From contig NC_085882.1 in assembly GCF_035222275.1 (NCBI RefSeq), positions 317,501 through 381,500 of the forward strand: a DNA stretch of 64,000 nucleotides, read 5' to 3'. Source of the DNA: Podospora bellae-mahoneyi. Taxonomy: Eukaryota > Ascomycota > Sordariomycetes > Sordariales > Podosporaceae. A program made the position numbers and the translations under genes. The notes beneath the pieces are model-generated. The model searched no databases. It was not told the origin of the DNA and was given only the letters and a program-made list of their open reading frames with translations. Positions 1 through 10,641 of this stretch are shown here, piece after piece. Numbering within the stretch: the stretch's first letter is position 1; every line of letters begins with the position of its first letter.

Positions 1-772
1 AAATAGTCATTGTTCTCCTCAGCAGACCGGGATTTCGGAGACCAGCCTGGAGTGTATGTCTTGGGACCCAACGCAGCACCTTGTTTTTCGCAGGAGTCGA
101 AATCAATAATCACGACGTTATCGTCGTTGTCGAACATGATGTTGCTTGGGTTCAGGTCATTGTGGATCAAGCCCAAAGAATGAAGATGGAGAAGCCCATC
201 TTCAATCGCTCGCAGACAACGCTCCCCATCTAGCAGCCTAGGGACCCGGAGCCTTTGAGAGAGAGTCATCGCGTACTTCCGAAAGACAAGACCTTTGATT
301 CTGTTGTCCTCGACGACTGAGCCAAGATATGTGGCGATATTGGGATGTGGTCGCTGCCTGAGGATCTCGCAAATTTTGGCTTCCTTCAGAAGCTCTCTTC
401 CAGGATTAAGAGATGCCTCAGTATCCCCGTACTGAAGAAGACTTGGTCTCTTGTAGAAATGCTCGGCAGTCAGGGGCTCGGATATGATAGTTATGCCCGG
501 TTCGAATGGCGGCCAAATATTATTAGTTGGGATGGCAGTCATGCTAATACTGTCGAGGTCGATCGTAGCTATGGATGCAAGTCGCGTGGGGATTCTCGCA
601 GAGAAGTATTGGCCAACCTGCTTGATGATTAACTTGGTCGAGTGGAAGACCCAGCCGTCAGCCTCCTCCACGAAGACCTCGCTGGACTCGACGACTTCAA
701 AGCTCTGATCTGGGAAGTAATGTCAGCGCCTTTCTCTTAAGTATGAGCCACGACATTGTTACCGGACGACAT
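1..772 (-). CDS. Protein kinase-like protein (5' part, runs off left edge)
   Basis: The minus strand is open from about 709 to the left edge and reads as the N-terminal two thirds of a fungal protein-kinase-like domain. Visible motifs are a catalytic loop HNDLNPSNIM (about 140-170) and DFDS in place of the DFG magnesium loop (about 97-115), preceded by a helical N-lobe segment. A 53-bp intron (710-762; donor GTAACA, branch GCTGAC, acceptor CAG) joins a 10-nt first exon, with ATG at 772, to the long exon in phase, giving a protein that begins MSSDQSFEVV. HND instead of HRD and DFD instead of DFG are seen in divergent fungal kinases, so activity is uncertain. The C-lobe end lies outside the window. 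I am confident in the kinase fold and fairly confident in the start. Confidence 0.8.
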
Positions 773-2348
773 CTAGTGGGAGTTTTGCTCTAAGAACGGG
801 TGTTGGGTTAGGTTGTTTGGATTTCTGTTGGGCAAACCAAAGCTCCCGCTCCATACCTAGGGGTGGTTTTTGTCACGTGATTATATGCGCTAGTCCAAAT
901 TGAGGATTAAGTCACTGGTCCCACCTCGGCCTTACCAGTCTTGATGTCTTGACAGGAGTCTTGAAGGCTGATAGAAAACAGATTATTAAGGATTTTCAAC
1001 TTGTTACCATTATCACTAACGTACTTGCATAGCGGATGACGGACTTTCCACCCCATCTACTACCTTTCACCTTTACCACCACTTTTTTCCATCAATCAAA
1101 ATGCAATTGGCGTCAAAAGAAGCAATTAGGTTGGGATTTAGTTTTTTCAGGTTGGAAATGACGTCGAGGCGGGGAAGGTACTTAGGGAGTTGGATGATGG
1201 TTTGAAGGGTGTAAGGGATATGGTGGATACTGTTCGTTTTGACCAGAGGGCTTCCCGAGCGGATAAATTTCTTTTCTGACACGATGTCAGAGGCGATGTC
1301 ACTAGCCCACAAACAATCCCGAAATGTATTGGCAGCGGCGCGGTGCTTGTCCATATCTAAGTAGCGTGGAAAACCAGGCGAGAAACCGGGCGAGAAACTC
1401 GGGTGAAGAAAGCGACAAACGGGCGAGGAAAGCGAAAAGCGGGCGGAAAAATGTAAAAAATGCACGCTAATGCAAGAGCCGCATGTAGACATCCTTGCAT
1501 GTAGACGCCGCAATTCCCACTTCTGAACGTCATCTCACGGTGAGTGTGAATCTGATAATGACGGTGTAGTTTTCGGGCCGGAGCAGCAAACATCTCTGCG
1601 ACCTTGGGATTTACATATCTCGTAGCCTGTGGTTTTCCGGAAGCGTTTTATTCCGTTCTGTTTTCAGTCTGTGGGCGGCTGTGTGCCGTCCGAGGTAAGC
1701 ATTATCACCCCGCACCGTCGAGACGCCCACTCAAGGTTAAACCAGATCCAAGGCCAAGCGTCCGAACTTTCGCCCTACCAAGGTGGATTTCATGTGCTAC
1801 AAGGCCTAGGCCTACGAGCGCCACTACATACCGGCGAGGCGCCCGAATGATCGATCACTTTGCATCTCTGTAGGCTCAATCACACCGGCTGCATCTGGAG
1901 CAGCCGCTCGTGGTTTCTGTGTATCAGGTGAAGTGCTGATCATCTCAACAAGGAGGCCGCTTGAAATGCACATATAACCGCACGGAGTGTGCGAAGTCGC
2001 ATCGCCCCCGTCAAAAACCAGCCGGAACCCCCCTTTTGCACTAGGCCCGATACGCTGGAGGGAGGGATCGAGAGAGATTGAAGCTTTGGAAGCGCTTGGT
2101 CATGACAGCTGGCGCTCTTCGTCTGCCTGAGCATGGTCTCGGCATCAAATAGCTTCAGGCAGCATGAAAGTCCATGCAGGTTACCACACAGGGTAGCTTA
2201 CCTTCCTTTAAAACACGACATTTAGCCCATCAACCAGAAAGTATGGGGGTGGGTTGATGCTCACCGTGCTGATTGCACTATGATAGCCAAGACATCCCGT
2301 TGGAGTTGGTGGCGAAGGCAGCCGAGATGATAGCAAGACCAGCCAGAT
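773..2348. other. Gene-poor stretch
   Basis: I see no supported gene here. Open frames on both strands (for example 1073-1513 minus) lack recognisable domains. Between about 1375 and 1445 a short degenerate tandem array built on GCGAGAAACCGG-like units produces an artefactual low-complexity reading frame. The stretch separates the kinase gene from the remnant genes to its right. Confidence 0.5.
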
Positions 2349-2804
2349 ATGAAAAAAACCGCAAGCGCGAAGTCCGTATGCCTTAAGGACCAGGACGAGC
2401 ATCAAGATGAGCACCAGGACGATGATGACAAAGTCCTAGCAGCAGTGGTTCTTCTACAACACTTTTTGTTCCTCCGTCGGCGCACGTCCGGCGAACGGTA
2501 CAGGGCCTACGAGATGCACAAACTCGTGCAGGAGGCTACACAGTATAGCTTAAGCCAAAAGGATCGGCGGACGGACCAATGGCATTTTTCGGAGGTAGCT
2601 CTTCGTGCTGCCACATCTCTATTTCCGGAGACCCGACGAGAATTATGGGGAGAGTGCGAGAGATATCTCAAACATGCGCAGCTTGCGGCCGGATGGGCCG
2701 GGTTGTGTAGGGGTGGGGTAGAGGCAGCGGCGCTGTGTTGCAGTGCAAGGTGCTGGGCCAAGCTCATCCCTCTGCCCAAAGATCTTTACGCGCCTTTAAT
2801 TTAA
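2349..2804 (+). pseudogene. Remnant of an NLR (NB-ARC/TPR) gene
   Basis: A 151-codon frame contains a stretch (about residues 54-116) starting YEMHKLVQEATQYSL and continuing with a LFPETRRELWGECERYLKHA-like segment. This is the linker found in fungal STAND proteins between the NB-ARC domain and the TPR repeats (H-K-L-V-Q-E, then W..CE.YL.HA). Neither a P-loop nor downstream TPR repeats are present nearby, and the flanking residues are low-complexity or unrelated, so this is a fragment of a larger gene. Fungal NLRs of this type are implicated in non-self recognition. The fragment fits the accessory character of this edge. It could also be a misplaced exon of a rearranged gene. Confidence 0.5.
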
Positions 2805-3189
2805 GGTGAGGGGATGGTGGGCTTCAAACACAGCAACCAACTCCCTGCAAGCCACAGTGCCGAATGGTTGGCTAACAGCTCTTCATCCGAGACCAGTGGG
2901 ACACAACCCTCCATTAAAGTAACAAATTATATGTTAGCTGAAATATTTTGGTAGGCGAAAGTGGTGCGAGATATTGCTTCTGAAATCTTCTTGTCAAAAC
3001 AAGGATTTTAATAGTGGGGTTCTTGCATCTATTGGCTATCACTTGTACAATAAAACGCCGGGAATGTCTCGGCTGGAGAATTGTCACCGTTGCCTGTTGG
3101 CCCAGTTTGCTAAGACTCTTTGACAATGGTGGGTGGACTAGTTGGCTCTTGTAGCTTGAAGACTATCAGATCCTATCCCGACCATCGAA
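2805..3189. other. Spacer with no recognised feature
   Basis: No coding or RNA feature is recognisable here. It separates the NLR remnant from the WD40 remnant. Confidence 0.5.
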
Positions 3190-4001
3190 TTGTCCGGCCG
3201 ATCGTTGAGGGGCGAGAATTCAACAGATGGTGTGAGACAGAGTCAGGATCCTCGGCTCTACTCTTCCGTGGTTTCTTCTGCATACGACGCCATTCATGAC
3301 AGGGCTTACACTTCTGGTTTTGACTGTTGTGTGAAAGTCTGGAGGGCGGAACCATCAGGCGCTTCGATGAGTCTATTAGGGGAGTGGAAGCATGAAGGTA
3401 ACGTGAATTTCGTTATTGCCTCCAAGCACAGCTCCGGCATGGTGGCGACTGCCGCGGATGTTGCTGCAGGTGCAGTGAGAGTGTACAAGATCAACGAGGA
3501 GGATATCTCTGGAAGCCCTTTTAGCAGGCTTTCTTGCTCCGCGTTACGGACGAGAGAGGAAACCTAGTCCCTACGGAAAAATGGGCATACCTATCCGGCA
3601 ACTATGCAATGGGGTATTTGCGAGGAGATTCAGCATTTGCTCCTGGTTGGTATTCTCCGCGTAGTCGAACCGGAAATGACCTCGACATCCCCGAGGACCG
3701 GAAAAACTCGGGCGAGCTTTGTTTGTGGGATGGCCTTACGGGCAAAAGGCTCAACATCTTGTCAGCCGAGAAGTCCAAAGCCTTTGAGGTGCTATGGCAT
3801 CCAAACCAAGCATCTTTCATCGCAGCCACGTCGCCCTCGGGCTTGGATCTATAGCCCAAGACGAAGACACAGATTCGAATTTTTCGGCCCACTGATCCCG
3901 CTAAAGACGGAACCGCCCAATTCTCAGCTATCAAGGTGCTGGACTGCCCGGCTCTGGATATCAATGAGCTGACGATCATGCCAAATAGCCCAGCCTATTA
4001 A
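3190..4001 (+). pseudogene. Broken WD40-repeat protein gene
   Basis: Three consecutive stretches read as one WD40-type protein. The first (3190-~3535) has a repeat ending in CCVKVWRAEP. The second (~3534-3851) has a repeat ending in ELCLWDGLTGKRL and then VLWHPNQASFIAA. The third (3855-4001) continues with a KTKTQIRIFRP blade. The frame changes by one base near 3535-3545, and an in-frame TAG at 3852-3854 interrupts the second stretch, after which the same frame continues to a TAA at 3999. Only two or three blades remain, so the rest of the propeller is missing on the right. The structure indicates a truncated pseudogene. The frame change alone could be a sequencing indel, but the stop and the truncation argue against full function. 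Confidence 0.6.
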
Positions 4002-4080
4002 CATAGTTTATTTCCGCTTCTTGCTCATCATCTTCTCTCCATCATCATCGGCATTTCGCATTCGTAACCATACCTTTCGC

Positions 4081-4603
4081 GATGACTTCGTTGACCAGCC
4101 TCAATCTCGACCCTCTGCTGGCGTCTGCCTTTGCCGAGCTAGAACATGCTTGGAACTTCGTATCGACCGCCTTCGGAGAGAATGCAAGTTTATTTGGCGC
4201 TTCTGCTTGATGATCGCTACTGACAACCTGTCGCAGAAGCCCATCGCCGTCGCAACCGAGTTCGTTAAGGACAACGACATCATGTCCCTCGTGGTGAAAC
4301 TCCGCGAACATGGCGTGGTGATCAAGGCCTGCGACTATCCAGGAGCGCGGGACCGCCAATTTCAGAAGCGCAAAATTGACATATGCCAAAACCGATCTTT
4401 CGAACTGCCTCACCGTCATCGACTGCACCGGGAAGACCTTGATGGAGGTTTTGCAGGTGATGGACGACAGTGCTCGCACGATCAACAAGGAGGATGATGG
4501 CCGGGACCGCAAGAGGCGTCGGGAGGAACTGGACGACGGCGACGATGCTTGTCAGGAGCGGTCGTGTCGCCGCTTAGTTAGGTATAATACTGATAAAACT
4601 TAG
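4081..4603 (+). pseudogene. Small hypothetical protein gene with a frame break
   Basis: An ATG at 4081 opens a 34-codon exon (MTSLTSLNLDPLLASAF...), followed by a probable GC-AG intron at 4183-4232 (donor GCAAGT, branch CTGAC, acceptor GCAG) and a second exon that starts KPIAVATEFVKDNDIM. The second exon stays convincing to about 4375. The plausible continuation then lies in the next frame (TYAKTDLSNCLTVIDCTGKT, ending in a charged RDRKRRREELDDGDD tail) to a TAG at 4603. No GT-AG pair explains the switch, so a one-base frame break is likely. I do not recognise the family. The mixed basic/acidic tail suggests a nuclear or disordered end, which is inference only. Confidence 0.4.
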
Positions 4604-5159
4604 CAACCGCGTGAATGCGAGTTCGGTATCTGTGACACGGGGTATGACAGTCTTTGGGAACCCCTATATTGTAGATGCGGACATAACGATGCGGAGATCA
4701 TGAGCAGGTTTTGGGACTTGTTGGTATCCTCATTGAAAAGGAAGGTCTCTGAAGGGCGACGGGACTGCATCGCTGGAGACGGGGATGCGCCGTGCTTTGA
4801 CAAAAAGGGGCTGCCGCTCCACCACTTAGTTTAGTGAACCACTCTGTCGGTACGCTAAGGGCTGGAGCCCGCCAATGATATCTTTTATCACGGTTGATCA
4901 AGAGATCCTTCTGCAAGTGAGATACATCAGCCTCAAGAGAAGGTGTCCGCAACCGCCAACACTAGCTCCTGCGCACCAGTTTGCTAACAATACAACCACA
5001 GGAACCTCGGCAGTTGCCTAAGGAATTGGATAGCCGGAATCGGCTCCTGCAGCAGTTTCCCTACTATATAAAGTAGCTTCTCAACAGTCCATGTTAGATT
5101 AGCTCGAGGAACTTTCATGAGATGCCTAATTTAATACTGTAGACTATATACAGTACTAT
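4604..5159. other. Spacer, AT-rich at its right end
   Basis: No gene is recognisable. From about 5030 the sequence becomes AT-rich and TpA-rich, resembling mild RIP, and it runs into the left copy of a diverged duplicated segment. Confidence 0.45.
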
Positions 5160-5330
5160 ATTAGAGCTTGGAATATTGATTTAATTCAGCTAATAATCTT
5201 TAGTAGTATTAAGATCCTTGATGGAGATTTTTTTTAGCTGATTAATCTACCACTTTCCACGCGTATTTATCCTTCTTCTGGTAGCCCGTGCCCTGATAGC
5301 CTCGAGCACTATGCTAAGGCTTGACTCTTC
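5160..5330 (+). repeat. Diverged duplicate, left copy
   Basis: This segment aligns with 5953-6118 in the same orientation. Shared blocks include GCTTGGAA, TTTAATTC, TAATAATCTT, TCCTTGATG, CGCGTATTTATC and CCCGTGCC/TCCGTGCC in the same order and spacing. The left copy is more AT-rich, as expected if it suffered more C-to-T change. The nature of the ancestral sequence is unknown. The copies flank about 620 bp containing weak gene fragments. Confidence 0.55.
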
Positions 5331-5952
5331 CATGGTCTTCACTGTTTCGTGGAACTACCTATAACCAAGGGTCCGAGTTAGACACTACAGCACCGACTAC
5401 CGCGTCTGTTTCGAGAGGTGTTTAGCTGGGAAGAAGATGTTTACATCTAGATGCGGTAAGTGGCTAGTTTGAGATCGGGGATTTCGACAATAGCTGACAA
5501 CGTTTAAGGTTATGTAATGTATGGATAGTATTATAAACGTTGGATTAGGTGAGAGCCGAACGGTGCCCAACATGCAGCACACGCACGACAGAACAACAGT
5601 TCTTTATCATTTTCTCTTTCAGAGGGGAACGCTTGCAGGAAGGATACATGCACGACCTAGCCATGAAGAGGATCTTGGGCAGTGTCAAGAAAACCGGTCT
5701 GTTAGCAAATGAGGATCAAGCCTCACTGCTATTCTCAATATTAAGGACTATTGTGGAAGACCGGAGGTCAAGTACCAAGGCTGTGTGTACCAAGAAACTG
5801 TGTGACGGGTTGTAATGGACGAAGTTGAAGAAGCGGTCCTGCAGCGCGTCGTCGCTCCCAGGCGCTTGGTTCTGGAGACTGGCGCGGATCTCCTGGCTCC
5901 ATGCCGCCGTCAGCTCGCCCAACCTACGCCGGATGTGAGAAGGGCTGTGATA
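5331..5952. other. Segment between the duplicates with weak gene fragments
   Basis: Two overlapping fragments look partly coding but cannot be assigned. On the plus strand, 5625-5815 reads GERLQEGYMHDLAMKRILGS and onward to a stop, and is preceded by an intron-like stretch (GTGAGA at 5549 to TTTCAG at about 5624). On the minus strand, 5716-5967 reads ALYHSPSHIRRRLGELTAAW and onward. Neither has a recognised domain, and only one can be real, if either is. Confidence 0.25.
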
Positions 5953-6118
5953 CAAGGCTTGGAACAAATAGTTTAATTCCAGTAATAATCTTCAATGGCC
6001 TCGAAGTCCTTGATGAAGGGAAACTCAGAGTAATACAGTGATCCTGAACGCGTATTTATCTCCCTGTTCAACTGGTCCGTGCCTTCATGCCTCAGGCCTC
6101 TGCCAAGTCCTTCGATAT
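5953..6118 (+). repeat. Diverged duplicate, right copy
   Basis: This is the counterpart of 5160-5330. It keeps more C and G than the left copy and shares the CGCGTATTTATC block and the order of the other anchors. Confidence 0.55.
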
Positions 6119-6162
6119 CTCTCTGGGCCCTTTGATACCCGCCTTGCCTTTGATTGCCTGCC

Positions 6163-6705
6163 TCACTTCAACGAGAGGCTCACAACTTGCAGATACCCCT
6201 CCTTACGGTGATATTGACGGTGTTTTTGGTCGTGGTTGCAGGTGGTTGGCCTTTGCTGTGTGACACCGAAGTCGTCCCTCTGCGCCCTCACAGATCTGCA
6301 GGGGATCTGTTCGGAATGGAGCTCGGGGAGCGGTACCAGCACGTTGCCGTGGAAGAGGCTCCTCGTTGTACGGAGCGTCATGATGCTCCCGAGCAGCTTG
6401 CAGCATGTGGTGATGGAGTCATTGTACTTATCCACGTCCTTAGGCTTGCCGGCCTTTATTGCAGAGTCGATAATCTGTGCGGCCCTACAGAACGCGTCCA
6501 CCCCGCCGCCGGGCGGTATGATGAGCGACAGTACCGAGCTTAGGCTCCGCTATAGCGATAAAGAGATCGGCGTCGCGTTTAACGCTGCTAGCTTGAAGCT
6601 ATGGCCGGGAGCGGCCTGGTCCGGATCTGCTGCAGTGTTTTGTACATGACGGCCTCTATATCCTTAACGGCGTAAAACTTATTTAGAATAATAAACTTCG
6701 GCGCT
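6163..6705 (-). pseudogene. Unrecognised gene fragment entering the RIP block
   Basis: The minus strand has two coding-looking pieces. One (about 6163-6535) includes VDAFCRAAQIIDSAIKAG and KDVDKYNDSITTCCKLLGS. The other (about 6597-6705), upstream in the direction of reading, includes KFYAVKDIEAVMYKTLQQIR. They are separated by stops and a frame change. The upstream piece already lies at the edge of the AT-rich block, suggesting that an ordinary gene was cut by the transposon cluster or that mutation spread into it. I recognise no family. Confidence 0.3.
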
Positions 6706-7724
6706 ACTGCTTACCGAATAATATATCGTTTAGCCGTCCTTCTTCACGATTACTGTTAATCGTAGGCCTAGGTAAAGCCTAAGCGGTAGTCCTTCCTTTT
6801 TGCTAAAATCGAGAGAGGGCTACTACTAACGACTAGGAGCCGGTACTTGCGGAAGAGCTATTACACCTAGCCCGCCGTATATCCTACTTAGGACCCCGAG
6901 CCTTATATATATGTAGGGACTATTTATAAGTCCCCCTTTTTTAGTACTATATAGATTAGTTAATCCCCGATAAAGCTTATTAAAATATTATCTCGGATAT
7001 CGCGTACGAGGGTAAAGTTAACGCTTACGTTAATAGTATCTATAAATAGGATATAAGTATCCGATCCCGGCCGTTAAACCTACTTCTCTAAGTAGTTAGT
7101 AGCCTCCCCGGCGAACTAGTTAGTAATACTAGCCGAAATAAAAATAAGCGACGGGCCGGGTTTTAGCTCGAGGGCAATTTTAGAATTAAGTAAGCCGGTT
7201 ATATAATGATATTTAATACTATATAGGTTATTTAACAAGTAAGGTCCCATTATCTCCGGGCTATTATACTAGCGGTTAGTAATAACTTTAATATCCCGGT
7301 CCTATTTTACTTTAAAATTATTAAACTTTACTAGCTTTATAATAGCGATTATAATTAAGCTAGCAATAGTCTTTCTTAGCTCGGTACCGAGCGCTATAAT
7401 ACTACCGTTAAATTATTTATTAAAGCTCCGCTATAATAACGTATAAGCTGCCTCTATTGTATAAAGGTAAAAGTAACGTTTTATCCTTAGTAGCTTAGCG
7501 CTCTAGTTGTATACGGTATATACCTAGTTATAGTAAAAAAGCCTATATATAGCTTCCTAATGCTCTATATTATTTATAGTATAAAAAGCCGCGCTAAAAT
7601 TCTATAAAAAATTCGTTAGGGAGGTAGCGGTTCTGTATTTACTATCCGCCTCGCTATTATATTATCCCGGCGATACTTAATTATTATCCATTAACGTAAG
7701 GGACCATTCGGATATAAATATTAC
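6706..7724. other. RIP-degraded sequence left of the Gypsy cluster
   Basis: This is strongly AT-rich sequence with no identifiable element. A minus-strand piece at about 6824-6940 reads GLINSPYIYIRLGVLSRIYG before a stop and could be a continuation of the neighbouring gene fragment, but I cannot assign it. Confidence 0.4.
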
Positions 7725-8168
7725 TGTCACAGTTAACCCAACGGCAGGTCGCGCAGTGTGTGGGGGCGCGGGGCGTCCCTAGCTAATCATTAAGGAAGAC
7801 GGGAAGCAGCTAATCAAGGCTGGCCAGAAGTGCTACGGCGCCAAGAGGCTTGAGCAGCCTGCAGGATGTAAGATGCTACGGGTGATCGAAGGTATAGCAC
7901 GACGAGCACTTCGCAGGATATAAAGTGCTAGGAGTGATCGGGGCTATAGTAAGGCGAGCACATTAGGGCCCCGAGGTCTATATATACGGAGGAACTAACT
8001 AGTATAGATAGATAGTTCCGTAGTATATAATTTAAATTATAATTATAATATTTTATAATTATATTAAAATATTTTATTATATATTATTTAGTTATACCGA
8101 ACTAAAATTATTTAGAAGTAATTTTTAATTAATATTCCTTGTAAGGTTTTATATAAAGGTTCGTTATA
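7725..8168 (+). repeat. LTR of the truncated Gypsy element
   Basis: It begins TGTCACAG and ends in the same GTTCGTTATA-type terminus as the other two LTRs. The inner half (about 7990-8168) is homologous to the inner half of the LTRs at 9751 and 17333 in opposite orientation, whereas the outer 265 bp is GC-richer and does not match them. It therefore belongs to a related subfamily with a different U3. Confidence 0.65.
7861..7964 (+). repeat. Two-unit 52-bp tandem repeat in the LTR
   Basis: Two 52-bp units starting GCAGGATGTAAGATGCTA and GCAGGATATAAAGTGCTA lie head to tail, each ending near GCGAGCAC or ACGAGCAC. This is a U3 duplication of a kind common in LTRs. Confidence 0.7.
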
Positions 8169-9750
8169 TATTATATATTCATTTTAACTTTATTACGGAT
8201 AAATTAAAATCGTTTTATTATTATTATAGCCGGACTTAAAAACGTTTAAATAGGAAGCGTCCCGCTTAATTTAAACGGTAAAAAACCATTTATTATTAAT
8301 ACTCGATTTACTATAAAATAAATTATATAGCGTTTTAAGGAAATCGAGGACGAAGCTTAATAAACCCGGAAATAAATGATTTATATATCGATTATATTAA
8401 AAATAATATTTAAATTTCCGGCACCGGAATGTTATAAAAGAAAAAAAGTAAAGTTTAAAGGATTTTTAATTTAATTTAAAATTTATTTTCTTTAATATTT
8501 AAGTTAATTTGTTAATAAAAAGTTAAAAATAATTTTCGCGGCTATTAAATTTAAAAATAAAACTTTTATATAATTCGAGCCTATTTTTAATAATTATTTT
8601 AAAAAGAGCCGGCCGATTAAAAAAAAATTATTATAGAATATTTCGAGAGTTACTATATTTTTAAAACTAAATTTAATGAAGTATTTAAAGAATATAATAA
8701 CGTAAAGCGCGCGTAAAAAAAGCTTGTAAACCTACGGTAAATACGTTTAATAATTAATTACGTAATTTTATTTAAAATCGATAGCCTATATAATATTATT
8801 AACGATAAAAGATTAATATAGCTTTTCTATAATAACTTTTAAAAAAAAAGTAAAGGATAAGTTATATAAAGAGTCGAGGCTTAATACTATTAATAAGTAT
8901 ATTACTATAGTTATACGGATCGACGATTAGTAGTTTTAGCGTCGTATAGAAAATAAAAATAATAATAAGGATTATTATAGTAATAAAGGGTATTTTAGTA
9001 ATACCCGTTTTAACGATAAGTGTAAGACATAATACTTTAGTATTAACTATTCCGGTACTATATACTTAAGACAGATAAATATTAATACTATGAAATAATA
9101 AAGGCCGTAGGGTAACGGCTAAAGTAAAAATAACTTTAAGTATTTTAATTATAGTAAAGTAAAATACTTTAAAAAAATTATTAAGTATTTAAACGATTTA
9201 ATTTAAAAAAAAGATTATAATAATTATTATATTAAAAAGACCGAGGATTATAAAAGTAATAACTATTAGGTACTATTAAAGTAAAGTAATAAATTTTAAA
9301 AAACACTTTAATTAGTACGCTAAATAAAAAAAAATAAAGTTTTAAAAGCTATAAAAAGTAATAGAAATGCTAAAAGCGGAATACGAAAAAAGAGATTTTT
9401 AAATATAAGTATTATAAAATTAATCATTATGGATTATTACGGAAATTATTATAAAAATCATTAAGGGTAGTAATCTTACGTAAAAACCTATTAAATAAAC
9501 GATACCGAAAAAGTAATATAGTAAATATAGATTTACTATTTTATAGGATATATCGTAGCTTATAAAGCTTATATATATAAGTTAAGAAAAATATTAAAAA
9601 AGTAAGAAAGTTATTAATATTAAAATCGTAAAGTTATTAAGAAATATATTAATATTTATATAATATATGTGTTATAAAGGAAATATAATACAATTTTATT
9701 TTAAATATCCGGAATATTAAAAAGTCTTTTAGTTTTAGTATATGATATAT

Positions 9751-10170
9751 TATAACGAACCCCTATCCAGAACCTCTGAAAGGGATACTGGTTAAAGGCT
9801 ACTTTTGAATAATCCTAGTTCGGTATAGCTAAACAGTGTACGATAAGATATCTTAATATAATTATAAGATACTGTAACTACAACTTGAATTATATACTAC
9901 GGAACTGTCTATCTACACTAGCCAGTTCCTCCGTATATATAGATCTTATACTAAGCTATATTTATTTTTTACTTAATATCTTTAATATACTAATTACAAA
10001 TACTTAATTTACTTAATGCCCTAATTAAACTAAGTACTTTACTTAATCTACTTAATACCCTAAACGTACTAATTAGTCGTCCCTTACTATAATTAATTCT
10101 TTTTATACGTTCTTTCGATTAACCTCTATTCCCGTAGCCCCATAACCTATCCTATACTAGGGTTATAATA
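9751..10170 (-). repeat. 3' LTR of the Gypsy element
   Basis: It aligns over its length with 17333-17673, sharing the CCCTATCCAGAACC block, the TAGTTCGGTATAGC block and the CAGTTCCTCCGTATATA/TAGTTCCTCCGTATATA block. It is about 80 bp longer because of an inserted array of TACTTAAT-containing units near 9970-10060. It is more strongly RIP-changed than the right LTR at its outer end. Confidence 0.8.
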
Positions 10171-10176
10171 CGATAC

Positions 10177-10190
10177 TTCCCCTCTTAGGT
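10177..10190 (-). other. Polypurine tract of the Gypsy element
   Basis: On the minus strand the purine run AAGAGGGGAAG lies a few bases upstream of the 3' LTR. This is the expected position of the plus-strand primer of reverse transcription and fixes the element's orientation. Confidence 0.6.
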
Positions 10191-10281
10191 TAACGCCCCG
10201 GTAGCTTAATTCGTTTATTTTTCTTATTAATAACTTTAAATAAATTTTTTTTATTATTAACCTTATATAATATTTAACTAT

Positions 10282-10641
10282 TGAAATGGTGAGAAAACAC
10301 ACAAAACAACCACAACACCACAAATATATCCCCAACAGGGTTCTGAATGGACACACCTGCGTGACAGTGGCTCGCTCGCAGGCCGCACTTCACGTAGGAT
10401 AAACAAAAGACTCTGTAGGCTCGCAGGCCACACAGTAAGCACCGGATTGGCCTGATCAGAGGGCCAGAACTGCCTGCACGCATGCAAAGCGCAAAAATAC
10501 GAAGAAATAGAAGTCGATGATCTGTCTAAAATAGAATGTCCGAAGCAGATCGTTTATATACATGACCCCTGAACCCCCGAATCCTCAGAGAGCCCCACTT
10601 CCTTACTCATACTCTCAGGCCTGTGGCCGCACCCCAAACCA
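10282..10641 (-). mobile_element. Solo LTR of a different element, largely free of RIP
   Basis: A 360-bp island of normal GC content interrupts the RIP-mutated element. It starts TGAAATGG and ends AAACCA (TG...CA) and is flanked by CTAT on both sides (10278-10281 and 10642-10645; ACTAT if the last base is counted as target). A TATATAAACG box at 10551-10560 on the minus strand suggests the orientation. No internal region is attached, as expected after recombination between two LTRs. Its lack of RIP-type change means that it arrived after the host element was mutated, or that it was too short or too single-copy to be targeted. Confidence 0.75.

Larger units (their letters stand above)
7725..9750 (+). 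mobile_element. Truncated Ty3/Gypsy-type LTR element, 5' part
   Basis: This fossil begins with an LTR (7725-8168) and continues with about 1.58 kb of internal sequence. The internal part matches the reverse complement of roughly 15750-17332, which is the gag side of the larger element to the right. The match stops at 9750, exactly where the LTR of the oppositely oriented element begins. The simplest reading is that the right element inserted into this one. It is heavily RIP-mutated and non-functional. I cannot see its second half clearly on the far side of the insertion. Confidence 0.65.

Noticed and set aside
1073-1513. A 146-codon minus-strand frame
   Set aside because: It spans a degenerate GCGAGAAACCGG array and shows no recognisable domain; the flanks do not suggest exons.
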